Shown piece by piece: positions 1-8,273 of a stretch of DNA of 64,000 nucleotides. The position numbers and the translations under genes are program-made. The stretch comes from Lachnospiraceae bacterium (GTDB taxonomy: Bacteria; Bacillota; Clostridia; Lachnospirales; Lachnospiraceae), in assembly GCA_028689655.1 (NCBI GenBank), contig JAQVCT010000005.1:78070-142069 (forward strand). The letters run 5' to 3'. The notes beneath the pieces were generated by a model. That model did no database searches and was not told where the DNA came from. It was given only the letters and a program-made list of their open reading frames with translations. Each line of letters opens with the position of its first letter. Position 1 is the first letter of the stretch.

Positions 1-31
1 ATCTGCTCTTTAATAATTCCTCTTCCTGCAC
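1..31 (-). CDS. Possible start of a gene leaving the window (partial)
   Basis: On the minus strand a GTG at 31-29 opens a frame reading V-Q-E-E-E-L-L-K-S-R that leaves the left edge. A purine-rich ribosome-binding-like stretch (AAGGGGG) lies 7-8 bases upstream. Only ten codons are visible, so no product can be named. This could also be chance. Confidence 0.25.
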   Translation of the reverse strand, partial: MQEEELLKSR

Positions 32-107
32 TGTGTATCCCCCTTATCCATGGAACCTCTTCACGCAGCAAAATCCCCACTGTTGAAAATCTCCCCACGT
101 TAGCGTA

Positions 108-300
108 TAATATGACCAGCTTACGTAGTAAGCTGTGTCACGGAGTCACTTTAGTGACGTAGGTTAATATGACCAGCTTACGTAGTAAGCTGTGTCACGG
201 AGTCACTTTAGTGACGTAGGTTAATATGACCAGCTTACGTAGTAAGCTGTGTCACAGAGTCACTTTAGTGACGTAGGTTAATATAACCAGCTTACGAAGC
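108..300. repeat. 57-bp tandem repeat array, 3.4 copies, two hairpins per unit
   Basis: Three nearly identical 57-bp units begin at 108, 165 and 222, with a fourth truncated after about 20 bases at 279. Each unit holds two self-complementary arms: AGCTTAC-gta-GTAAGCT and GTCACT-TT-AGTGAC. The third unit differs by a single base (CACAG for CACGG). The same arm order and outer bases recur at about 11413, 18640, 47170 and 62804, so this is the expanded member of a dispersed family. There are no unique spacers, so it is not CRISPR. Confidence 0.9.
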
Positions 301-303
301 TAA

Positions 304-330
304 TAAAAAAAACACCGCATACGCGATGTT
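304..330 (-). terminator. Rho-independent terminator of tRNA-Thr
   Basis: Read on the minus strand just after the tRNA, AACATCGCG-TAT-GCGGTGTT forms a stem followed by a run of eight T residues. Confidence 0.75.
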
Positions 331-336
331 CTGTAA

Positions 337-409
337 AGCTGTTAACGAGAGTCGAACTCGTGACCTCTTCACTACCAATGAAGTGCTCTACCACCTGAGC
401 CATAACAGC
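337..409 (-). tRNA. tRNA-Thr (anticodon GGT)
   Basis: The minus strand folds as a 73-nt cloverleaf. The acceptor stem GCTGTTA pairs with TAACAGC. The anticodon stem CTTCA/TGAAG encloses a loop TTGGTAG, giving anticodon GGT (Thr). The TTCGA T-loop is present. The discriminator base is T and no CCA is encoded. A terminator follows directly. Confidence 0.95.
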
Positions 410-585
410 TTAGTAAATTGTATCTGTTCAACACAATCACCGAATGATATTGTAACAATTAATCTCTTATTTGTCAATCATTTTCTTTTATATAATTCAT
501 ACCTCTATGAACCATTTTTGATATTGTCCTTATATACCACTTGTGATTTTGTCCCTTGCTAAAAACTCTGAAAGGTCTGGTGATT

Positions 586-1140
586 ATGAAACATTTTCCA
601 CTCTATATTGATATTTCTCATAAAAAAGTACTTGTGATCGGCGGCGGTCATATCGCAGAACGGCGTATTACCACGCTGCTGTCCTTTCAGTCAGATATCA
701 CGGTCATCGCACCCACCATCAGCGAGACGCTCCTGACGCAGGTAAATGCAAGACAGATTGCCTGGATCCAGGCATCCCTGTGTCCGCGTGATGACTCCAC
801 ATTGCAAATACATCCTGCTGACACCACGATGGAGACCACTATGGAGACGGATTTCAGATCCATGGTGACACGGGAAGCACCTTATCTAATCCTCGCTGCC
901 ACCCATGATCGTTCCATCAACCATGGGATTTCTCTTGTGGCACGCGCCTGCCGTATCCCGGTAAACGTATGCGACTGTCAGGAGGAATGTGACTTCTATT
1001 TCCCGGCGATTATCGAGGAAGACGGTATCGTGGCGAGTGTCACTGCAAACGGCACGAATCACAGACTGGTTCGCTCTCTTGCCACACAGATTCGCGCACT
1101 GCTCCGGGAGAATCTTGATGATTCCGGTCATTCTACATAG
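586..1140 (+). CDS. Precorrin-2 dehydrogenase / sirohydrochlorin ferrochelatase-type (CysG N-terminal family)
   Basis: This is predicted to be the NAD-dependent dehydrogenase converting precorrin-2 to sirohydrochlorin, and possibly the ferrochelatase for siroheme (Met8/SirC/CysG-N family). The start ATG at 586 follows an AAGG-type ribosome binding site; a TTG at 556 in the same frame is less likely. Residues 1-30 show the family opening and a Rossmann motif VLVIGGGHIAERR. The region around residues 75-100 carries an acidic, Thr/Met-rich insertion (repeated MET motif) that looks family-atypical. The C-terminal part has the usual CDCQEECDFYFPA section. At about 185 residues it is slightly short of the full Met8 length. 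It is on the plus strand, convergent with the ABC transporter operon that contains the other siroheme genes, so it has its own promoter. Confidence 0.85.
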   Translation: MKHFPLYIDISHKKVLVIGGGHIAERRITTLLSFQSDITVIAPTISETLLTQVNARQIAWIQASLCPRDDSTLQIHPADTTMETTMETDFRSMVTREAPYLILAATHDRSINHGISLVARACRIPVNVCDCQEECDFYFPAIIEEDGIVASVTANGTNHRLVRSLATQIRALLRENLDDSGHST

Positions 1141-1233
1141 TCCTGTTTTTACATTGCACTTTTGAAGATAAACATCCTGCTGTCTATATCTTTTGATATC
1201 ATCTGCCAGATTTTTATTTATTCATTTGTTTAT

Positions 1234-2886
1234 TCATTGAACTATGGTAGCATAGCGGTACTCCAATGCGCCGCTGGCGGGGATCTGCCTGATATTTTGG
1301 ATGGATGGGCGAATGAGATTGCAGCTCTTTGTGGTGTACAGAGGGATGATATAATATGCCTCCCCCACCGCCAATTGTTCTGCCTGGTGAATCAATTCAT
1401 TTCTTTTCTCCATGTTCTGTTCCACATCTGACGCTGCAACAATCTTATCATATTCTGCATCTTTGATTCCACTGCAATTATAGGTACTGTTAGATAACAG
1501 CATGGAAAGATAGGTATAGGGGTCTGCGAAGTCAGCTGTCCAGTTCATACGGCACAGTTCAAAATTTCCTGCTCTTCGCTCCGCATAATTCACCTGTAAT
1601 TCCTGTGGAGACAATGCAATGTCAATATTGAGATTCTGTTTCCATTGCTGCTGCAATACCTGTGCGGTGTCACTGTCCTGCTCCAGAGAAGGGTAATTGT
1701 AAGTCAGTTCCGGGAATCCCTCTCCGTTTTGATATCCTGCCTCCGCCAGCAGTGCTCTCGCTTCCTCCACATTTTCCGTAAAAGGTCTGTCCGCTTCCTC
1801 CACATAATAGTTTCCCGTTGCCTTATTTTTCATATACTTTGCGATAAAATTCACAGTCTCTTCCGTATCCGCTCCCACCGTGTCACACAGTTCTTCTCTG
1901 TTGATGGCAAGGGTCAGTGCTTTCCGGACTCTCACATCCCGCAACACCTCATTATTTAAATTGGGATAAATATAGCGGGTGGCAATATTCTCTGTGACCC
2001 GCAGATCCTCCTGTCCTGCGTATTCTTCCATGATATTGGCCGGCAATGCCGTCGCCACATCCACTTCTCCCGTGGCGTAAGCTGTTGCCATGGACTGCTG
2101 GTCATCAAAAAAGCGATAGGTGATCTTATCCAGGGAGATCTTGTCCTCATCCCAATAATAAGGATTTCGCTCCAGAACAAAATATTGTTCCGGCACATAC
2201 TCTGTAAGGCAGAATGGACCGTTGGAAAGGCTGGTCTTTGGATCCTTGTCCCATCCGCTCCCCACTGCATCCGCGTACTTCACGCAGGAAGGGGTATAAA
2301 CAGGCAGGCGCAGTAAATCCAGGAAGTATACACATGGTGTCTGTAATGTAAACTCCAGGGTATACGCATCCAGTGCCTTAACTCCCAGCTCCTCCATGGG
2401 TTTCTCCCCATCGTAGATCACCTCTGCATTTTGAATGGGAAACAGATAATTAGAATACCCGTTACCGCAGGCCGGGTCCAGTGACCTGGTGATGGTATTG
2501 AGATAATCCACTGCTGTCACCGCACTTCCATCCGACCATTTCGCCTCTTTTCGAAGATGAAATGTCCAGACCGTGGAATCCTCATTCACATCATAGGAGG
2601 TGGCTCCCCGGTACTCCATCTCTCCATTTTCGTCGTAGGTCAGCAATTCATCCAACGCTGATACAGAATATGCCAGATAGGTGATCGCGATCATCCCGCT
2701 GGGGTCCAGCCCTCCGCTCTCACTGTTGGTAGCTACCGTGATTTCCTTTTGGGCAGAAGCAGAATCTCCGCCATTTTCCGCTGCCGTATTTCCTCCATGG
2801 GTATGATTCCCCTCTGTGTTCCCACATCCGCTCATGATCCCCGCACATAGGGTAATCACGAGACAGATACTAAGCCATTTTCTCAT
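1234..2886 (-). CDS. ABC transporter substrate-binding lipoprotein, peptide/nickel family (SBP_bac_5)
   Basis: A 550-residue extracellular binding protein of the OppA/DppA/NikA family. The chosen start (ATG at 2886) has an AAAGGAG ribosome binding site; the longer reading from 2922 lacks one. It opens with a lipoprotein signal: MRKW, a hydrophobic stretch, then a lipobox ending at Cys21 (MSGC). After the lipid anchor there is a His-containing linker (GNHTHGGN). The body carries SBP_5 hallmarks, including a WTFHLRKEAKWSDG segment near residue 110 and the C-terminal DPYTYLSML segment. It is the last gene of the siroheme/ABC run, 133 bp after the permease-ATPase fusion. The substrate cannot be told from sequence. 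Peptides, nickel or a tetrapyrrole precursor are all possible for this family. Confidence 0.9.
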   Translation of the reverse strand: MRKWLSICLVITLCAGIMSGCGNTEGNHTHGGNTAAENGGDSASAQKEITVATNSESGGLDPSGMIAITYLAYSVSALDELLTYDENGEMEYRGATSYDVNEDSTVWTFHLRKEAKWSDGSAVTAVDYLNTITRSLDPACGNGYSNYLFPIQNAEVIYDGEKPMEELGVKALDAYTLEFTLQTPCVYFLDLLRLPVYTPSCVKYADAVGSGWDKDPKTSLSNGPFCLTEYVPEQYFVLERNPYYWDEDKISLDKITYRFFDDQQSMATAYATGEVDVATALPANIMEEYAGQEDLRVTENIATRYIYPNLNNEVLRDVRVRKALTLAINREELCDTVGADTEETVNFIAKYMKNKATGNYYVEEADRPFTENVEEARALLAEAGYQNGEGFPELTYNYPSLEQDSDTAQVLQQQWKQNLNIDIALSPQELQVNYAERRAGNFELCRMNWTADFADPYTYLSMLLSNSTYNCSGIKDAEYDKIVAASDVEQNMEKRNELIHQAEQLAVGEAYYIIPLYTTKSCNLIRPSIQNIRQIPASGALEYRYATIVQ

Positions 2887-2944
2887 AACTATTTGTACTC
2901 CTTTTATCTCTTCTGTTTTCATCTTATTCTTTATTTTTATCTTC

Positions 2945-3012
2945 TATTTCTGTTTTTATCTTCTATTTCTATCTTCTATTTCTATCTTCTATTTCTATCT
3001 TCTATTTTTTAT
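2945..3012. repeat. Pyrimidine-rich 13-bp minisatellite between transporter genes
   Basis: The plus strand repeats ATCTTCTATTTCT with a 13-bp period about four times (period starts near 2958, 2971, 2984 and 2997), with degenerate flanks. It fills the gap between the fusion gene and the binding-protein gene, so the transcript would carry a purine-rich AGAAATAGAAGAT repeat. Confidence 0.85.
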
Positions 3013-3019
3013 TTTACTG

Positions 3020-5716
3020 CTATCCTCTGACAGCCTGCCCCTCTTGTCTGCTGGAAAGCATTCCTTCGGTATACAGAAAACAGCTTACCCGTCGACTTCC
3101 ATAGGAATAGCAGTCCGGCACCTCATTTCTGCATTGCTCTGTCTCATACCTGCATGTTCCCTCATAAAGGCACCTGTGTTGTTTTCCCTTTTCCAGTATC
3201 TGCTTCTGATAAGTCATTTTCGATTTCCACTTTTCCCCGCTTTTTTCCGTCGTACATACTGTCTGCAACAATTCCCTGGTATAGGGATGCCATGGCTCCG
3301 CCATGATCTGCTCTGTTGGCCCTTCCTCCACCAGCGTTCCGTCATAGAGGATTCCTACCCGGTTACTGATCTGTCTTACCAGTTGCATATCATGTGTGAT
3401 AAAAAGATACGTCAGATTCTTTTCCTTTTTGATCCTGCATAATAACTCTATGATCTCTCTTCTGGCTGTGGCATCTAACGCAGAGGTAGGCTCATCGCAT
3501 AACAGAAATTGCGGTTCTGTGAGAAGTGCCCGTGCGATACACACGCGCTGGCATTGTCCTCCGGAAAGTTCTCTGGGATATCGATTCCACAGCTCCTCGT
3601 CCAATCCCACCTGTCGCAATACATGCTGTACTTTATGGGTATCTGCCCCTTCCCGCAATGCGCACCACACGGTAAGTGCGGGATTTAACGCCCCGTAAGG
3701 ATCCTGGAAAATCATCTGGGTGTCATGCCATAATCGCTTTTTCCCTTTTCTGTCCAATTGATCCACACGACACAGGTGGGAATCCATATCTGCCCACACT
3801 TCCCCCCGATCTATAGGAAGTAATCCCAGCAGGATTCTTCCAAGGGTGGTCTTCCCACTTCCACTCTCCCCCACCAGACAGTACAAATCCCCATACCGTA
3901 TGCGAAGGGATACGTCCCGTAATCCGCCATCTATACTCCCAAATTGTTTCCACACATGTTCCATTTGAAACAGAATCTGCTTTTCTGATGATACTGCATC
4001 TCTCTGAACCCTGGGAATCTGATAATTCTCATATCTGCTGTTTTCCAGAAGTGTGCGGGTATATGCGTCCTTTGGCTCTCTGCATAAATCCTCCACGCAT
4101 CCTTCCTCCACCACACGTCCCTGACGCATGATCATCATCCGTTGACACATCTTGGTAATCAGTCCAATATCATGGCTCACCAGAATCAGGGTCAGCCCCC
4201 GCTCTTTCACCACCTTCATCAGTACCTGCATGATCTGGAGCTGTACAGTGACATCCAGGGACGCTGTGGGTTCATCCGCTATGAGAATACGGGTATTGCA
4301 CGCCAGTGCAATGGCTATGACCACGCGCTGTCTCATACCACCGGAACAGGTAAACGGGTACTTTCCCATACAGGAAACAGGATTGGTAATGCCCACCGAA
4401 TCCAACAGTTCCACTGCCCTTCGTTCTGCCTCTTTTTTCCCACATTTTTCATTTCTGATAATGGTCTCTATCAGTTGCTGTCCTATTTTCATGGTAGGAT
4501 TCAGGCACCCATTGGTGTCCTGAAATATCATGGCCACATCTGAAGTATCCACCAATATTTTACCAGACTGCATGCTCCATGACGGCAATATCCCCTTGAT
4601 GGCTTTCATACAGATACTTTTCCCGGCACCGGATTCCCCCACAATTCCGAATATCTCTCCCGCCTCCACGGAGAAAGATACATGGGAAAGAACCCTCTTT
4701 CTCCCGTCCTGACGTGCCTGACGCAGCTCTATATTCAAATCTTCCACTGCCAATCTATTTGTCCCTGTCTTTGTCAGCATGCTCATGATGGCAGGCCTCT
4801 CCCGTGGTAACGAATCTCTACCCTGCCTATTTACATTATTTTGCAGCAGCCCTTCCTCCAGTCCGGATCCCAGCAATTGAAATGCAAAGATAATCATGCA
4901 CAGACCGGCAATGGGGTACACCATTTGCAATGGGTACAGATTGATCTGGCTTCGTGCTTCCTGGATCATGGTTCCCAGGCTTGCCAGGGGTGCTGACAGA
5001 CCAATCCCCACGAAACTTAGAAAAGATTCCGCAAAAATGGCCTGGGGAATCATATAGGTAATGTTCCTCAATATGGTATCTCTCATATTGGGCAGCAATT
5101 GTTTCCTGATGATTCGCCCTTCCCGTATACCACCCATCCGCGCTGCAATACAGTAATCCGACTGCCTCAAACGAAGCATCTCCCCACGGACTACCCGGGC
5201 AATACCTACCCACCCGGATACACACAATCCCAGAATCATGCCCGTCATTCTGGTTTCCAGGATCAGCATGATGAGCACCATGTAGAGCATGGATGGAATC
5301 GCACTGATCACATCTGCCAGTCTCATACAGAGCGTATCCACTCTCCCCCCATAATACCCTGCAATGGCACCCAGCACACCGCCCAGCAGCAGGTTCACCA
5401 CGGTACTGTAGATTCCCACCTGCATACTGATACGAATGCCCATACAGATACGAACGAAGAGATCCCTGCCAAATTTATCAGTACCCATGATGTGATCTGG
5501 CGTAAACAGGACATTTTTGGCTGCAATATCCTGCTGCTCATAGGAAAAGACAGATAAAGAGGGACCCACTGCTGCCAGGATCACAAGCCCTGTCAAAAGC
5601 ATTGCCCCAAGTATGAGCTTATATGTTTGTTTCTTTATTGGTTTCTTTATTGGTATCTTTATTCGTATCTTTGTTCGTATCTTTGTTCGATTCTTCCAGA
5701 TCACCTCGTGAACCAT
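3020..5716 (-). CDS. Fused peptide/nickel ABC transporter: permease (DppC type) plus two ATPase domains (DppD-DppF type)
   Basis: One 898-residue reading frame contains what are normally three proteins. Residues 1-30 form a basic, repetitive cytoplasmic tail (KIRTKIRIK...). Residues 31-290 are a DppC/OppC-type permease with about six membrane segments and the coupling loop AARMGGIREG near 191-200. Residues 320-560 are ATPase 1: Walker A GESGAGKS at 360-367, signature CSGGM at 457-461, DEPT at 481-484 and a switch His at 515. Residues 581-820 are ATPase 2: GESGSGKT at 616-623, LSGGQ at 717-721, DEPT at 741-744 and His at 775. The end (848-880) is Cys-rich, as in oligopeptide-type ATPases. No stop or shift interrupts the frame. 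It starts 9 bp after the partner permease gene. Permease-ATPase-ATPase fusion is rare; a sequencing-driven merge of three genes would need two coordinated losses of stop codons. Confidence 0.93.
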   Translation of the reverse strand: MVHEVIWKNRTKIRTKIRIKIPIKKPIKKQTYKLILGAMLLTGLVILAAVGPSLSVFSYEQQDIAAKNVLFTPDHIMGTDKFGRDLFVRICMGIRISMQVGIYSTVVNLLLGGVLGAIAGYYGGRVDTLCMRLADVISAIPSMLYMVLIMLILETRMTGMILGLCVSGWVGIARVVRGEMLRLRQSDYCIAARMGGIREGRIIRKQLLPNMRDTILRNITYMIPQAIFAESFLSFVGIGLSAPLASLGTMIQEARSQINLYPLQMVYPIAGLCMIIFAFQLLGSGLEEGLLQNNVNRQGRDSLPRERPAIMSMLTKTGTNRLAVEDLNIELRQARQDGRKRVLSHVSFSVEAGEIFGIVGESGAGKSICMKAIKGILPSWSMQSGKILVDTSDVAMIFQDTNGCLNPTMKIGQQLIETIIRNEKCGKKEAERRAVELLDSVGITNPVSCMGKYPFTCSGGMRQRVVIAIALACNTRILIADEPTASLDVTVQLQIMQVLMKVVKERGLTLILVSHDIGLITKMCQRMMIMRQGRVVEEGCVEDLCREPKDAYTRTLLENSRYENYQIPRVQRDAVSSEKQILFQMEHVWKQFGSIDGGLRDVSLRIRYGDLYCLVGESGSGKTTLGRILLGLLPIDRGEVWADMDSHLCRVDQLDRKGKKRLWHDTQMIFQDPYGALNPALTVWCALREGADTHKVQHVLRQVGLDEELWNRYPRELSGGQCQRVCIARALLTEPQFLLCDEPTSALDATARREIIELLCRIKKEKNLTYLFITHDMQLVRQISNRVGILYDGTLVEEGPTEQIMAEPWHPYTRELLQTVCTTEKSGEKWKSKMTYQKQILEKGKQHRCLYEGTCRYETEQCRNEVPDCYSYGSRRVSCFLYTEGMLSSRQEGQAVRG
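5629..5688. repeat. 12-bp in-frame minisatellite in the fusion gene's 5' end
   Basis: Five consecutive 12-bp units (GTTTCTTTATTG to GTATCTTTGTTC on the plus strand) encode the four-residue repeats (KIRT/KIRI/KIPI/KKPI) of the basic N-terminal tail. Twelve bases is a multiple of three, so copy-number change would keep the frame. Confidence 0.85.
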
Positions 5717-5725
5717 ACCTTTCCT

Positions 5726-6649
5726 CTATTCTCCCAGAGATGCCCGCACTCTGGGATCGATCACTACACAGATCATATCCAGTACGAACTGTACCAGGAT
5801 CACAACACTGCCCATAAATACTGTAAGTCCCATGATCATGGTATAATCTCTGTTTCCAATAGCATTTACAAACTCTCTTCCCAGTCCCGGTATGGTATAG
5901 ATGCTCTCCACCACAAAGCTGCCCGTCAGCAAAAAAGCCGCCATAGGGCCGATAAAATGAAGAATCTTTGGAATACAGTTTCTAAGTACATGATGGTAGA
6001 TGAGATAGGATGTGGGAAACCGTTTCATCCTTGCAAATGTGACATATTCCTGCTGTAGTTGTGTCCGCACCTCCCCATAGGTATACCGCGCAATGTTCAT
6101 CATAGGGTAAATACTGAGGGATATCACCGGAAGCACCAGATGTCTTACGGAGGTGATTCCCACCGTGGGAAACAGATGCCACTGCACGCCAAACAGAAGT
6201 AACAGCAATAGCGCCATCACAAAATTGGGAATACCTGTCCCGATTCCTTCCAGTATGGTGCAAATGCCATGCACCCGCTTTTTCCCGCTGACAGCCTGCA
6301 AAATTCCCAGCAGTATACCAAATATCAATGCCACAGCCAGGGACAGTCCACCCAGCAACAGGGTTATGGGCAATGCTCTCCCAATGACCTCTGTCACGCT
6401 CACCCCCTGTTTTCTATAAGAGATTCCCAGATCCCCCTGTAGAAAATTTCTCAAATAAACCAGATATTGAGAGAAAATCGGCTGATCCAGACCGTATTCC
6501 TTTTCCATGGCCTGTAACACCTGTGGGGATAGATTCTCTGTCTGAAAAGGATTGCCCGGCATACATCTGATAAGGAAAAAAGTAATGGTCACTAATACAA
6601 ATATGGTAACCATACTGCTGCACAACCGCTTTCCTACATACTTCCACAT
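5726..6649 (-). CDS. ABC transporter permease, peptide/nickel family (DppB/OppB type)
   Basis: A 307-residue integral membrane protein. The N-terminus MWKYVGKRL followed by a membrane segment and FLIRCMPGNPF is the standard DppB opening. About six membrane helices follow, with a coupling-helix region (FARMKRFPTSYLIYHHVLRN) near residue 205. It pairs with the permease part of the downstream fusion to form the membrane channel. A strong AAGGAGG site precedes the ATG. The gene begins 67 bp after cobA/hemD, with no terminator seen between, which suggests co-transcription with siroheme genes. Confidence 0.93.
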   Translation of the reverse strand: MWKYVGKRLCSSMVTIFVLVTITFFLIRCMPGNPFQTENLSPQVLQAMEKEYGLDQPIFSQYLVYLRNFLQGDLGISYRKQGVSVTEVIGRALPITLLLGGLSLAVALIFGILLGILQAVSGKKRVHGICTILEGIGTGIPNFVMALLLLLLFGVQWHLFPTVGITSVRHLVLPVISLSIYPMMNIARYTYGEVRTQLQQEYVTFARMKRFPTSYLIYHHVLRNCIPKILHFIGPMAAFLLTGSFVVESIYTIPGLGREFVNAIGNRDYTMIMGLTVFMGSVVILVQFVLDMICVVIDPRVRASLGE

Positions 6650-6716
6650 GGATGCTGCCTCCTTTTCCCATTGTTTTCCAGCTTATTTTATCCCGTTCTT
6701 AATTTGTCCGACTGTA

Positions 6717-8273
6717 TTATCTTTTCTCCAGGTATCCAAAGCGGGCTATCAGAAGTTCCACCATGCTATCCATACTGGCCTGGTCAGATACCAGGATCTT
6801 CATGTCATATTTCCGCGCCTCATCAGCAGTCTGTTCTCCGATGCAGATCGCTTTCACGGATCTGTAATCGATGCTGTCTGCCATGGCATGTGTGAAACTT
6901 TTTACAGTAGATGCACTGGTAAAGGTGACTGCATCGATCTCAGACTGCCTGAAAAGTCCCGTGACCTGATCTCTTAACAGAGGATTCTGTATCATGGAAG
7001 TCTCATACACAGGGATGTCCCTACAGGTGATTCCCGCTGTTTCCATGGCCGGAATCAATAATTGTGATCCCTCCCGTGCCCTGAACACAGATGCGCGGGC
7101 ATGGGATACTGCCTTTGCTGCGATTGCCTGTCCCAGTGCCTCCCCGTGGTAGACCGCTGGAATCACATCGGGAATGATACCTCTATTCTCCAACTCTCCG
7201 GCGGTGCCGCTCCCAATGGCTGCGAAGCGCACCTTAGCATCCGCCGTGAATAGGCCTCGCAGATCGAACTGTTTTTCCCTCATCATGTCCCATAAAGTGA
7301 TGACACCAACCGGACTGGTGAACACCAGCCACTCCTCCTGATACACAGACTCTGTCATATCTTTGAGTGCCTGAATCACAGGTTCCAGGGGCAGTGCATT
7401 TGTCTCTATACCAGGCATCTCTATGACCTGCGCTCCCAGAGTTCTCAGCCTCTCCGTCAACTTGGAACTTCTTTTCTGTGGTCTGGTGACGATAAACTGG
7501 CGTCCCCCAAGAATCCTTTTTTCTGCCCATGCAAATTGCTCTGACAATTGACATACTTTGCCCACCAGGATGATGGCAGGTGTGTGTAACTGTGCCGTCT
7601 CCGTCTCCTGAACCAAATGCTGAATCGTGGAGACCACTTTGCGCTGCTTTGCATTCGTGCCCCGTTCCAGCACCGCCGCCGGGGTATCTTTCTCCATACC
7701 CGCCTCCATGAGTCCCTCACATATCATCTTCAAATTTCCAATTCCCATGAGGAAGATCAGCGTCGCATCCAGCTTTACCAACGCTTCAAAGTCAATCCTG
7801 CTTCCCTCCATGCCCCCATTTCTTATCGCGCCATGCCCTGTGATGATGTGAAACGAGGAGGTATACTCTCTGTGGGTGACCGGTATCCCTCCATACGCCG
7901 GAACCGCCACCGCGGAGGTGATCCCAGGTACGATTTCAAAGGGAATCTCCTGCTCTGTTAATCCTTCCAGTTCCTCACCGCCACGCCCGAAGACAAAGGG
8001 ATCGCCCCCTTTTAGACGAACCACCTTTTTCCCTGACATTGCCTGATCCACCAGCAATTGATTGATCTCCTCCTGACTGGCCATGTGATTGCTTGCACGC
8101 TTTCCCACATTGATCTTCTCCGTCCCCGTTGGCAAGGTGCTGATGATCTCCGTGCTCACCAGCGCGTCATAGACAATGACATCTGCGTGCTCTAACATCT
8201 GTCTCCCTTTTATGGTCAAAAGTCCTGCATCCCCCGGGCCTGCACCTACCAGCCACACTTTTCCTTTACACAT
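6717..8273 (-). CDS. cobA-hemD: Uroporphyrinogen-III C-methyltransferase / uroporphyrinogen-III synthase fusion
   Basis: A two-domain enzyme of 518 residues. Residues 1-250 are SUMT (CobA), which methylates uroporphyrinogen III twice with SAM to give precorrin-2: GAGPGDAGLLT at 10-20, the RLKGGDPFVFGRG loop at 86-98 and the GITSA motif near 117. Residues 258-518 are HemD, which closes and inverts ring D of hydroxymethylbilane; it begins FIVTRPQKRSS and includes AIGSGTAGEL. The fusion is common in Clostridia. Its ATG overlaps the last 8 bases of hemC (ATGTGTAA), indicating translational coupling. The product feeds the dehydrogenase encoded at 586-1140. HemA, HemL and HemB are not in the window. 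Confidence 0.95.
   Translation of the reverse strand: MCKGKVWLVGAGPGDAGLLTIKGRQMLEHADVIVYDALVSTEIISTLPTGTEKINVGKRASNHMASQEEINQLLVDQAMSGKKVVRLKGGDPFVFGRGGEELEGLTEQEIPFEIVPGITSAVAVPAYGGIPVTHREYTSSFHIITGHGAIRNGGMEGSRIDFEALVKLDATLIFLMGIGNLKMICEGLMEAGMEKDTPAAVLERGTNAKQRKVVSTIQHLVQETETAQLHTPAIILVGKVCQLSEQFAWAEKRILGGRQFIVTRPQKRSSKLTERLRTLGAQVIEMPGIETNALPLEPVIQALKDMTESVYQEEWLVFTSPVGVITLWDMMREKQFDLRGLFTADAKVRFAAIGSGTAGELENRGIIPDVIPAVYHGEALGQAIAAKAVSHARASVFRAREGSQLLIPAMETAGITCRDIPVYETSMIQNPLLRDQVTGLFRQSEIDAVTFTSASTVKSFTHAMADSIDYRSVKAICIGEQTADEARKYDMKILVSDQASMDSMVELLIARFGYLEKR

Noticed and set aside
108..300. CRISPR array
   Set aside because: Units are contiguous with no unique spacers, no cas genes are near, and each unit has two internal hairpins.
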